Assembly (NCBI GenBank): GCA_963698085.1
Contig: OY969122.1
Span: 372,001-436,000, forward strand
DNA from: VRUE01 sp963698085
Lineage (GTDB): Bacteria; Actinomycetota; Thermoleophilia; Solirubrobacterales; 70-9
Reading direction: 5' to 3'
Length of the DNA stretch: 64,000 bases
Position 1 is the first letter of the stretch. Each line of letters begins with the position of its first letter. The position numbers were made by a program, and so were the translations under genes. Positions 1-6,852 of the stretch are shown here, one piece after another. The notes under the pieces are model-generated. The model was not told the origin of the DNA, did not search any database, and worked only from the letters and a program-made list of their open reading frames with translations.

Positions 1-2
1 CG

Positions 3-38
3 CGCAACCTCGACGCCGCCAACCTGGTCCGCCTCTAG
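3..38 (+). CDS. 3' end of an upstream gene (partial)
   Basis: An open frame runs from the left edge and ends in TAG at 36-38; the last residues read RNLDAANLVRL. Only 11 codons are visible, so no product can be assigned. Its stop codon lies in a palindrome shared with the convergent MaoC gene, which supports a real gene end here. Confidence 0.4.
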   Translation, partial: RNLDAANLVRL

Positions 39-56
39 CCCCCGGTACCGGGGGCT
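37..56. terminator. Palindromic bidirectional terminator
   Basis: A perfect 20-nt GC-rich palindrome lies between two convergent reading frames. It overlaps the TAG of the left gene (36-38) and the TAG of the MaoC gene (55-57). The position suits a shared terminator, although no U-tract follows on either strand. Confidence 0.5.
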
Positions 57-573
57 ACTCGCCCGGCTGCCGCCGCGGCACCAGCACGAGGCGCTTGAAC
101 TCGGCGACGAGGACGCCATCCTGGTTGAGCACGCGGGTGTGCACCTTGACCACGCCGCGGTCGGGCTTCGATTTCGAGGGCTTGACGTCGAGCACCTCGG
201 TCTCGCAGAAGAGCGTGTCGCCGTGGAAGACCGGGTTGGGGTGGCTGAGCTCATCGGTGGCGAGGTTGGCGATCGCCTTGCCCGAGACGTCGGAGACCGA
301 CATGCCGAGCGCCAGCGAGTAGACGAGCGGCCCGACGACGACGTTGCGACCCTGCTGTGACTGCTGCGCGTAGACGTCGTTGATGTGCAGCGGGTGGTGG
401 TTCATCGTGATCAGGCAGAAGAGGTGGTCGTCGGCCTCGGTCACGGTCTTGGCCGGCCAGTGCTTGTAGACGGCGCCCACCTCGAACTCCTCGAGATAGC
501 GGCCGTAGCTGTGGGCGCCGGACGCCTCGCGCTCGGCCTGGTCGGTGGTCAGCTCGTACTTCTGCTCGCTCAT
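55..573 (-). CDS. MaoC-family (hotdog) enoyl-CoA hydratase, possibly mesaconyl-CoA hydratase
   Basis: This 172-aa protein is a single hotdog-fold MaoC-like hydratase. The visible hallmark is the segment FCLITMNHHPLHIN (around residues 51-64), where the family places its catalytic Asp/Asn-His pair, followed by GPLVYSLALGM and HPNPVFHGDTL. It should hydrate an enoyl-CoA in the cytosol. A Chloroflexus-like malyl-CoA lyase lies 5 kb away, so mesaconyl-CoA hydratase is a reasonable but unproven substrate assignment. The ATG at 573 has an AGGAG about 11 nt upstream. The gene converges with the truncated gene at the left edge. Confidence 0.75.
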   Translation of the reverse strand: MSEQKYELTTDQAEREASGAHSYGRYLEEFEVGAVYKHWPAKTVTEADDHLFCLITMNHHPLHINDVYAQQSQQGRNVVVGPLVYSLALGMSVSDVSGKAIANLATDELSHPNPVFHGDTLFCETEVLDVKPSKSKPDRGVVKVHTRVLNQDGVLVAEFKRLVLVPRRQPGE

Positions 574-647
574 CGGTTTCGCGGTCTCCTGTTGGTTGGA
601 AGCCGGGCGATGCTAATCGACCCGCGCGGTCGAAGCCCTGCTACAAA

Positions 648-678
648 GCGACGGGAGGCCCTATCGGCCTCCCGTCGC
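648..678 (-). terminator. Intrinsic terminator of the collagen-like gene
   Basis: A perfect 13-bp stem (648-660 with 666-678) and a 5-nt loop lie just after the stop of the collagen-like gene. On the minus strand a short TTT follows three bases after the stem, so the U-tract is weak. Confidence 0.65.
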
Positions 679-705
679 GGTAGCTCTTGCGGTATCGCCC
701 TAGAG

Positions 706-2685
706 CTACTCGTGCAGAATCGCCAGGCGCCCGACGCCGAGGCTCCTGGTGCTGTTGGTCAGGGTGCTCACCGCAAAGGTGTACCCGATCGTGCTCGATG
801 CACCAGGCAGGTTCGTGGTCCGCGTGGCAACCAAAGCGCCGTTGATGTACCCCTTGCATTCTGAGGCGTTGCAGACGACCCCGAACGTGAGCGCCGTACT
901 CGTCGCGAAGCTCACCGCGGTGTCGGTGCATTCCGCGTTGCCTCCACCCGACGCGTCGGTGCAGAACTGCCACGTTCCGCCGCTGGAGCTCCTGAACGCG
1001 GCGAGATTGGCATCTGGGGTATCGCTGCCGCTGAGATCCGCACCGGCAAGGCCGATCCAGTAGCGCACCGTGGTGCTGGAAGCGCCGGTTTTCACCCGGG
1101 CATAGAGCTCGGGGTCCCAGTCCCGCCTGAGCAGCGACGTGTTGCTGATGATGGCGTCGTTGCCGTTTTCGTTGTCCGACGTGATCGTGAGGAACGGCCC
1201 GTCGGCGTCGTCACCGTTTGCAACCGACTCGCTTCCACCGCCACTGATGGTGGGAAGCGCCATGCCGACCGCCGTGAAGCTGGTCGACATCGTCGCGCTG
1301 CTGGCGCCGAAGTTCTTGGTCAACTCCATGAGCCGCTTGCCGGGGTTGCCGGTGATAAAGACCGTCCCATCGGGCCCAGTCGCGCCTTCCGGTCCTTTGT
1401 CGCCGTCAGCGCCGGTCGGGCCTTTGGCGCCCGTGGCGCCTTTGTTGCCGGCACTGCCGGTCGGACCTTTCACACCGGTGGTGCCTTTGGTACCCGCGGC
1501 GCCGGTGGCGCCGGCCTGGCCAGTTGCGCCCGTGGCGCCGTCAGGACCTTTGTTGCCTACCGGCCCCTGCGCGCCGGTCGCGCCTTTCTCGCCGTCGGGG
1601 CCTTTGGCGCCGGTGGCACCATCAGGGCCTTTGGCACCCGTGGCGCCAACCTCACCGTTGGCACCCGTGGCACCTTTCTCACCATCGGGTCCTTTCGCAC
1701 CCGTGGCACCAACCTCGCCTTTGGCGCCGGTCGCGCCTTTCTCACCGTCGGGGCCTTTGGCACCCGTGGCCCCAGTCTCGCCTTTGACGCCGGTGGCACC
1801 GTTCTCACCGTCGAGACCTTTGGCGCCGGTGGCACCCGCGGCACCAGTGGCGCCGTCGGGACCTTTGTTGCCTACCGGTCCTTGCGCGCCGGTGGAGCCT
1901 TTCTCGCCATTGGGTCCTTTGGCGCCGGTGGCGCCTTTGGCGCCGGTCTGGCCAGCTGCGCCCGTCGCGCCGTCGGGGCCTTTGTTGCCTACGAGCCCCT
2001 GGGCACCAGTGGCTCCTTTGGCCCCGTCGGGGCCTTTGGCGCCCGTGGCGCCTTTCTCACCGTCAAGACCTTTGGCTCCAGTGGCGCCTTTCTCGCCGTC
2101 GGCTCCAGTGGCGCCGTTCTCACCGTCGGCGCCGGTCGCGCCTTTCTGCCCTTGTTGACCCTGAGCGCCCGTAGCCCCTTTCGCGCCCTGTTGACCTTGG
2201 GCACCAGTGGCTCCTTTGGCACCTTGCTGACCCTGAGATCCAGTTGGACCTTTGGCGCCGGTCGCGCCTTTCTGACCCTGCTGACCCTGCTGGCCGGTCG
2301 GACCTTTCGCACCCTGCTGACCCTGTGCCCCGGTGGCGCCAGTCGCGCCTTGGGGGCCCTGGGGGCCGACGGGACCTTGCGGCCCAGCGGGGCCCTGCGG
2401 GCCGGCTTCACCGCTGCTGCCTTCGATCCCCAGGACACCCTGACTACCGGAGCCGCCGACGACCTGCACGAGCAGCTCGCCTTTTTTACAGCGTTTGGCG
2501 GGGACGAAACGCACCGTACCTTTTTCGGGCCCGGTTTTCGTGATGCAGAGGTTGATGGTCGAAACGGTTTTGGTCGCCGCCTGGGCGGTGCCGGAAGCGG
2601 CAATTGGCATCACGAAGGCGAGGCACGCCACGAGGGCGAGCGCCAGCCAGCGAGTGCGATGCAGAGCGATCGTGGGGGCAGTCAT
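706..2685 (-). CDS. Secreted collagen-like Gly-X-Y repeat protein
   Basis: The 659-aa product starts with a Sec signal peptide (basic start, hydrophobic core about residues 12-30, AQA cleavage). A short domain with two cysteines follows, then about 120 Gly-X-Y triplets (about residues 80-440) rich in GATGAKG, GPDGEKG and GPQGP units. A C-terminal globular domain of about 220 aa has four cysteines and resembles lectin or jelly-roll domains of bacterial collagens. It is probably a trimeric surface or secreted fibre. I chose the ATG at 2685 because AAGGAG precedes it and the signal peptide follows; a longer frame to 2766 lacks both. The repeats also create long spurious antisense frames. Confidence 0.85.
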   Translation of the reverse strand: MTAPTIALHRTRWLALALVACLAFVMPIAASGTAQAATKTVSTINLCITKTGPEKGTVRFVPAKRCKKGELLVQVVGGSGSQGVLGIEGSSGEAGPQGPAGPQGPVGPQGPQGATGATGAQGQQGAKGPTGQQGQQGQKGATGAKGPTGSQGQQGAKGATGAQGQQGAKGATGAQGQQGQKGATGADGENGATGADGEKGATGAKGLDGEKGATGAKGPDGAKGATGAQGLVGNKGPDGATGAAGQTGAKGATGAKGPNGEKGSTGAQGPVGNKGPDGATGAAGATGAKGLDGENGATGVKGETGATGAKGPDGEKGATGAKGEVGATGAKGPDGEKGATGANGEVGATGAKGPDGATGAKGPDGEKGATGAQGPVGNKGPDGATGATGQAGATGAAGTKGTTGVKGPTGSAGNKGATGAKGPTGADGDKGPEGATGPDGTVFITGNPGKRLMELTKNFGASSATMSTSFTAVGMALPTISGGGSESVANGDDADGPFLTITSDNENGNDAIISNTSLLRRDWDPELYARVKTGASSTTVRYWIGLAGADLSGSDTPDANLAAFRSSSGGTWQFCTDASGGGNAECTDTAVSFATSTALTFGVVCNASECKGYINGALVATRTTNLPGASSTIGYTFAVSTLTNSTRSLGVGRLAILHE

Positions 2686-2915
2686 GCGAGTGAGTCTCCT
2701 TACTGGTGAGTTGAAGCCTGCGCCGTCACTTTCGAAGCTCGCACCGGCACTGGGCAGGTGGCTCAAAGTACAGACCCACTAGACGTTTGACCAATTTACT
2801 CAGTCATACATATGGCCAATCTAGTTACTTTTATTTAAGGCGCCCCCAAAAAGTGCGCGGCGCAGGCGCAAATGGGACCTGCAAGTCCCCATCCAGATCT
2901 AAACCCAGCCGCCGC
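2686..2915. promoter_or_regulatory. Non-coding AT-rich region upstream of the collagen-like gene
   Basis: No gene is seen here. The stretch 2780-2850 is AT-rich against a GC-rich background and should carry the minus-strand promoter of the collagen-like gene. A small hairpin at 2874-2889 (GGGAC/GTCCC arms) may end transcription of the SCP2-like gene. Confidence 0.4.
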
Positions 2916-3278
2916 TTATTGAACTTTTCGCAGGCGGGAACGCTGCTCTTGGCGCTCCACCACCTGGGCGACGAGTTTCTTCACGTTGGAGTCGCCGGTG
3001 GCCTTGATGTGACCGGTTTCAACCGCCTTGCGGTAGCTCTTCAGCGTGCCGCGCTCGGCCAGCTCGTTGAACTGTGGCCTGTCGATCTGGACCAGCACAC
3101 GCTCGTCCTGGGCCAAGTCCTTGCTGATCTTCGGTCCCGGCAGCTCGACCCGGTAGAGCTGAACGTCCCCCCTGCCTTTCAACTCCAGCCCGAACACAAG
3201 CTTGAGCTTCTGCAAGGCGGGGACCTCCGCCTGGAAACGCTCGACCGCAGTCCGGATCAGGTCGGAGGTGGACGCCAT
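2916..3278 (-). CDS. SCP2-like small protein, partner of the acyl-CoA dehydrogenase
   Basis: The 120-aa protein has the spacing of a sterol-carrier (SCP2) domain: FGLELKGRGDVQLYRVELPG, then a DxxVxID-type strand, then GHIKATGDS before a final helix. No signal peptide or membrane segment is visible. Its ATG begins 4 nt after the stop of the upstream acyl-CoA dehydrogenase, so the two are almost certainly co-transcribed. This suggests binding or delivery of a hydrophobic acyl-CoA. The SCP2 assignment is by pattern only. Confidence 0.5.
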   Translation of the reverse strand: MASTSDLIRTAVERFQAEVPALQKLKLVFGLELKGRGDVQLYRVELPGPKISKDLAQDERVLVQIDRPQFNELAERGTLKSYRKAVETGHIKATGDSNVKKLVAQVVERQEQRSRLRKVQ

Positions 3279-3282
3279 CCGA

Positions 3283-4497
3283 CTACACCTTGTACCGCTG
3301 CAAGAGCTTCTTGCCGATAACCATGCGCTGGATCTCGGAGGTCCCCTCGCCGATCAGGAGCAGCGGCGCGTCGCGGTAGAGGCGCTCGATCTCGTACTCC
3401 TTCGAGTAGCCATAGCCGCCGTGGATGCGGAAGCACTCCTCGACGCACTCCTTGCCGGTCTCCGAGGCGAGGAGCTTAGCCATCCCCGCCTCCAGGTCCG
3501 AGCGCTCGCCGGCGTCCTTCAGCCGCGCCGCTTTGCGGGTGACAAGGCGGGCCGCCTCGACCTTGGTCGCCATGTCGGCGAGCTTGAACTGGATCGCCTG
3601 GTGCTGGGCGATCGGCTTACCGAAGGTCTTGCGCTCCTGGCTATAGCGGAGGGCCAGCTCGAGCGCCCGCTGGGCGATGCCGACGCCGCGCGCGGCGACG
3701 TTGACGCGGCCGACCTCGAGCGCGTCCATCATCTGCACGAAGCCCTGCCCCACGCCAGCCTCCTCGCCACCGAGGACGCGGTCAGGCGGGCACTTGTAGC
3801 CGTCGTAGACAAGCTCGGTCGACTCGACCCCCTTGTAGCCCATCTTCTTGATCTTGGGCGGGACGACCAAGCCCGCGTAATCGCCCTCGTTGACTTCCTT
3901 CCAGGGCTCCTTCTCGGTGATGAAGCAGGTCATTCCCTTGTATGGAGGGTCGGCCTTGGTGTCGGTCTTCATCAAGACGAAGACGACGCTCGAGCCGAGC
4001 CCGTTGGTGACCCACATCTTCTGGCCGTTCAGCTCCCACTTGCCGTCCTCGGCCTTCTTCGCCGTCGACTTGATCCCCTGCACGTCGGAGCCGACCTCGG
4101 GCTCTGAGAGCGAGAAGGCGGCGCGGATCTCGCCGGTCGCCATCTTCGGCAGGAAGTGGTCTTTCTGCTCGTCGGTGCCGAACTTCATCAAGAGGTAGGA
4201 GCCGATGAAGTGGGTGTTGACGACGCCGGAGATCGAGATCCAGCCGCGCGAGAGCTCTTCGACGATCATCGCGTAGGTCGTCAGGTCGAGCCCCATGCCG
4301 CCGTACTCCTCGGGGATCGTGACCCCAAAGAGGCCGAGCTCTTTCATCTGCTCGACGATCGGCTCGGGGAAGGAGTCCTCGTGGTCGTACTTCTCGGCGG
4401 TGGGCAGGATCTGCTCGTCGACGAACTGGCGCACCATCTCGGTGATGTCGCGCTGGATGTCGGTCTGCTCGCTGTAGGCGGCGGTCTCTACGGCCAT
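3283..4497 (-). CDS. Acyl-CoA dehydrogenase
   Basis: This 404-aa flavoprotein has the standard acyl-CoA dehydrogenase layout: helical N-domain, beta domain with FSLSEPEVGSD and WVTNG, and helical C-domain with RKTFGKPIAQHQ. The catalytic base is Glu384 in LLIGEGTSEIQRM. FAD-dependent alpha,beta-oxidation of an acyl-CoA is expected, with electrons passed to ETF. The ATG at 4497 has AGGAG immediately upstream; a longer frame to 4767 adds a low-complexity Arg/Pro-rich segment and is not believed. The chain length specificity cannot be read from the sequence. Confidence 0.88.
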   Translation of the reverse strand: MAVETAAYSEQTDIQRDITEMVRQFVDEQILPTAEKYDHEDSFPEPIVEQMKELGLFGVTIPEEYGGMGLDLTTYAMIVEELSRGWISISGVVNTHFIGSYLLMKFGTDEQKDHFLPKMATGEIRAAFSLSEPEVGSDVQGIKSTAKKAEDGKWELNGQKMWVTNGLGSSVVFVLMKTDTKADPPYKGMTCFITEKEPWKEVNEGDYAGLVVPPKIKKMGYKGVESTELVYDGYKCPPDRVLGGEEAGVGQGFVQMMDALEVGRVNVAARGVGIAQRALELALRYSQERKTFGKPIAQHQAIQFKLADMATKVEAARLVTRKAARLKDAGERSDLEAGMAKLLASETGKECVEECFRIHGGYGYSKEYEIERLYRDAPLLLIGEGTSEIQRMVIGKKLLQRYKV

Positions 4498-4619
4498 TTC
4501 TCCTGTTTCGGTCGAGTTCTGGGCGGGGCCGAAGGATATCGGCCAGCCCTGCTCGTACGTCCGTCCACCGGGGCTGGACCAAGACCGGAAATACGCCTGA
4601 TCTGGCGACAAGGGGACAA

Positions 4620-5228
4620 GTGGCGCGCGTGCTTTCATCCCTGCTGCTCCTTGCCCTCCTCCTGCTTGCCTTGGCGGCTGCCCCGAGCGCCAGCGCGGTC
4701 GGCCTGCAGGATCAGCGCGTCGTCTCGCAACCCAACCGGGTGGCGACCGCGAGCTCGCTGGTCGCACCGCCCGCTGCCTGCCCTAACCAGGAGGACCTCG
4801 GCGCACCCGCCTCGATCCAGGAGCGTGCGATGACCTGCATGGTCAACTTCGCCCGCCGGCAAGCCGGCCTCGGCGAACTGATCGACAACGCCGCTCTGGC
4901 GCAGTCGGCGCACGACAAGTCGCTCGACATCCTCCGCTGCGACAGCTTCAGCCACTTCGCCTGCGAGCGCGAGTTCACCTTCTGGATGAAGGAGACCGGA
5001 TACACCGCAGCTCCTTGCTGGCGGGTCGGCGAGAACCTCGCTTGGGGAACCGGCGCTCAAGGCTCGGTCCGATCGATCCTCGCCGCCTGGCTGCGCTCCC
5101 CCACCCACCGAGCCAACCTGCTCGGCGACTTCGGCGAAACCGGGCTCAGTCTGCAGGTCGGCACCCTCGAAGGCCTCGGGGGTACGAGGGTCTGGGCCCA
5201 ACACTTCGGCTCGCGCTGCGACGGCTAA
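4620..5228 (+). CDS. Secreted CAP-domain (SCP/PR1-like) protein
   Basis: The 202-aa product begins with a Sec signal peptide (hydrophobic residues 5-25, cleavage near SASA). A CAP domain follows from about residue 70. Its signatures are AHDKSLDILRC with SHFAC, then GENLAWG, and WLRSPTHRANLL. Six cysteines in the mature part could form disulfides. CAP proteins act outside the cell in lipid binding, matrix interaction or proteolysis; the specific role here is unknown. The start is GTG with AAGGGGA upstream. The gene is divergent from the acyl-CoA dehydrogenase operon. Confidence 0.8.
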   Translation: MARVLSSLLLLALLLLALAAAPSASAVGLQDQRVVSQPNRVATASSLVAPPAACPNQEDLGAPASIQERAMTCMVNFARRQAGLGELIDNAALAQSAHDKSLDILRCDSFSHFACEREFTFWMKETGYTAAPCWRVGENLAWGTGAQGSVRSILAAWLRSPTHRANLLGDFGETGLSLQVGTLEGLGGTRVWAQHFGSRCDG

Positions 5229-5249
5229 GCAAGTCCACCACTCCCTGGT

Positions 5250-5591
5250 TCAAGCAGAGAGAGGCAACCGCTGCAAGCGCTGCAGGCGTTCGGCGACACG
5301 GTCGGCTCGGGCGGTGAAGTCGCCCATGCCCCAATCCTCGGGCGGCGGCGAAAGCCGCTCTGGCCCGTCCCCGTTCATCGTGCGGCTCGCCCGCTCGGCA
5401 AGCTCGGCCGCCCGCTTCGCCTGCTCGGCGGCATCGAGCGCCGCCGCACCGACGGTCATCACCGCCGCCTCGGAGGCTCGCGCGGTGGCCAACGCCTCGT
5501 CGATACGCTCGACCAGCTCCCCCAGCAACGGCGGTCGGGCCCGCTCTGGCAGCGTCCAGTCCTCGGCGCTCGCGCGCTCGTGGTCGCTCAT
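5250..5591 (-). CDS. Hypothetical Ala/Glu-rich helical protein
   Basis: This 113-aa protein is acidic to neutral and strongly helical (a long Ala/Arg/Glu segment about residues 25-75), with no membrane segment or known motif. The start is supported by AAGGAGG just before the ATG at 5591. A longer frame in the same register extends opposite the malyl-CoA lyase gene and is rejected. It converges with the CAP-domain gene and is divergent from the lyase. No function can be assigned. Confidence 0.6.
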   Translation of the reverse strand: MSDHERASAEDWTLPERARPPLLGELVERIDEALATARASEAAVMTVGAAALDAAEQAKRAAELAERASRTMNGDGPERLSPPPEDWGMGDFTARADRVAERLQRLQRLPLSA

Positions 5592-5687
5592 CCCTCCTTC
5601 TACGGCGGCGGAGCCCAAATCCCTGCGGCGCCCGGACGGACGGTCGATTAGATTTCCGCCCCGACCGTCCCCGACCCGAGGAGCAGC

Positions 5688-6740
5688 TTGAGAAACCCCA
5701 GAGACTTCTTCCAGCCGCAGGCGATCGGCGCCCCCGAGCCGCTGACGGAGATCCCGGTCAAGCCGTCGCGGATGATCCACTTCCTCGACTTCTCGAACGA
5801 GAAGATGGTCGCCAAGGCTGCCGATATCGCCAGCAAGACGGACATTCTGCTCGGCAACCTCGAGGACGCGATCCCGGTCGACCGCAAGGAGGCGGCGCGC
5901 GCCGGCCTGATCAAGGCGGCGACCGAGTCGGACTTCGGCCAGACCTCGCTCTGGACCCGCGTTAACTCGCTGGAGAGCCCCTGGGTACTCGACGACCTGA
6001 CCGAGCTGGTGGCGGCGATCGGCGACAAGCTTGAGGTCGTGATGGTGCCCAAGGTCGAGGGCGCCTGGGACATCCACTACGTCGACCGCCTGCTCGCTCA
6101 GCTCGAGGCCAAGGCAGGGCTCGAGCGGCCGATCCTGGTGCACGCAATCCTCGAGACGGCGCAGGGGGTCGTCAACGTCGAGGAGATTGCCGCCGCCAGC
6201 CCCCGCATGCAAGGGATGAGCTTCGGGCCCGCCGACCTCGCCGCCTCGCGGCGGATGAAGACGACCCGGGTCGGTGGCGGCCACCCCGGCTACCGTTCGA
6301 TGGAAGACCCGGCCGATCCCGAGAACCCCGAGGCCGACCGCATCACCGCGCAGCAAGACCCCTGGCACTATTCGATCGCCCGCATGGTCGACGCCTGCGC
6401 CTCAACCGGCATCCTGCCCTTCTACGGCCCCTTTGGCGACATCAAGGACACGGCCGGCTGCGAGACGCAGTTCCGCGCCGCCTTCCTGCTCGGCTGCGTC
6501 GGCGCCTGGTCGCTGCACCCGGTGCAGATCGGCATCGCCAAGAAGGTCTTCAGCCCGCCCCCCGAGGAGGTCAAGTTCGCCAAGAAGGTGCTGGAGGCAA
6601 TCCCGGACGGCCGCGGCGTTCACATGATCGACGGCAAGATGCAGGACGACGCCACCTGGAAGCAGTGCAAGGTGATGGTCGAGCTGGCCGAGATGCTGGC
6701 TGCGAAGGACCCGGAGTTGGCTGACGCCTACGGGATGTAG
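5688..6740 (+). CDS. mcl: L-malyl-CoA/beta-methylmalyl-CoA lyase (CitE-like)
   Basis: The 350-aa HpcH/HpaI-CitE family protein closely resembles, as I recall it, the Chloroflexus malyl-CoA lyase throughout: an N-terminus containing AIGAPEPL, then GNLEDAIP, MVPKVEGAWDIHYVD, SFGPADLAASR, RVGGGHPGY and AMIDGKMQDD-like blocks. It should cleave malyl-CoA and methylmalyl-CoA to glyoxylate plus acetyl- or propionyl-CoA with Mg2+. The metal-binding acidic residues lie in the LEDA and GPADLA blocks. The start is TTG at 5688, preceded by GAGGAG. It is convergent with PEP carboxykinase, which would use the resulting C4 acids for gluconeogenesis. Confidence 0.88.
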   Translation: MRNPRDFFQPQAIGAPEPLTEIPVKPSRMIHFLDFSNEKMVAKAADIASKTDILLGNLEDAIPVDRKEAARAGLIKAATESDFGQTSLWTRVNSLESPWVLDDLTELVAAIGDKLEVVMVPKVEGAWDIHYVDRLLAQLEAKAGLERPILVHAILETAQGVVNVEEIAAASPRMQGMSFGPADLAASRRMKTTRVGGGHPGYRSMEDPADPENPEADRITAQQDPWHYSIARMVDACASTGILPFYGPFGDIKDTAGCETQFRAAFLLGCVGAWSLHPVQIGIAKKVFSPPPEEVKFAKKVLEAIPDGRGVHMIDGKMQDDATWKQCKVMVELAEMLAAKDPELADAYGM

Positions 6741-6747
6741 GCGTCTG

Positions 6748-6846
6748 CGGGCGGGTCCTGTCGCGGCGGCCCTCCCCCATGTGCTCGGACGCCGCTTCGC
6801 GGCGCCCTCCGCTATGGGGGACCCCCGCCACCGCGCCACCCGCCCG
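6748..6846. terminator. Long interrupted hairpin between convergent mcl and pckG
   Basis: Outer arms 6748-6756 and 6838-6846 pair over 9 bp. A middle arm pairs 6774-6780 with 6814-6820, and an inner GC hairpin lies around 6788-6804. The element fills the gap between two convergent genes and probably ends transcription from both sides. It belongs to the long-hairpin group described in the findings, but it is more degraded than the others. Confidence 0.55.
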
Positions 6847-6852
6847 AGAGGA

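Noticed and set aside
1139..2158. Long plus-strand frame with VAPSGPLAPVAP repeats
   Set aside because: It is the exact antisense of the Gly-X-Y repeats; the minus strand has a signal peptide, ribosome site and terminator.
1360..2400. Short tandem repeats that might suggest a CRISPR array
   Set aside because: The periodicity is 9 bp and codes for Gly-X-Y triplets; there are no spacers and no cas genes.
5592..6368. Minus-strand extension of the 113-aa hypothetical gene
   Set aside because: It is antisense to the malyl-CoA lyase gene, and a strong ribosome site marks the ATG at 5591.
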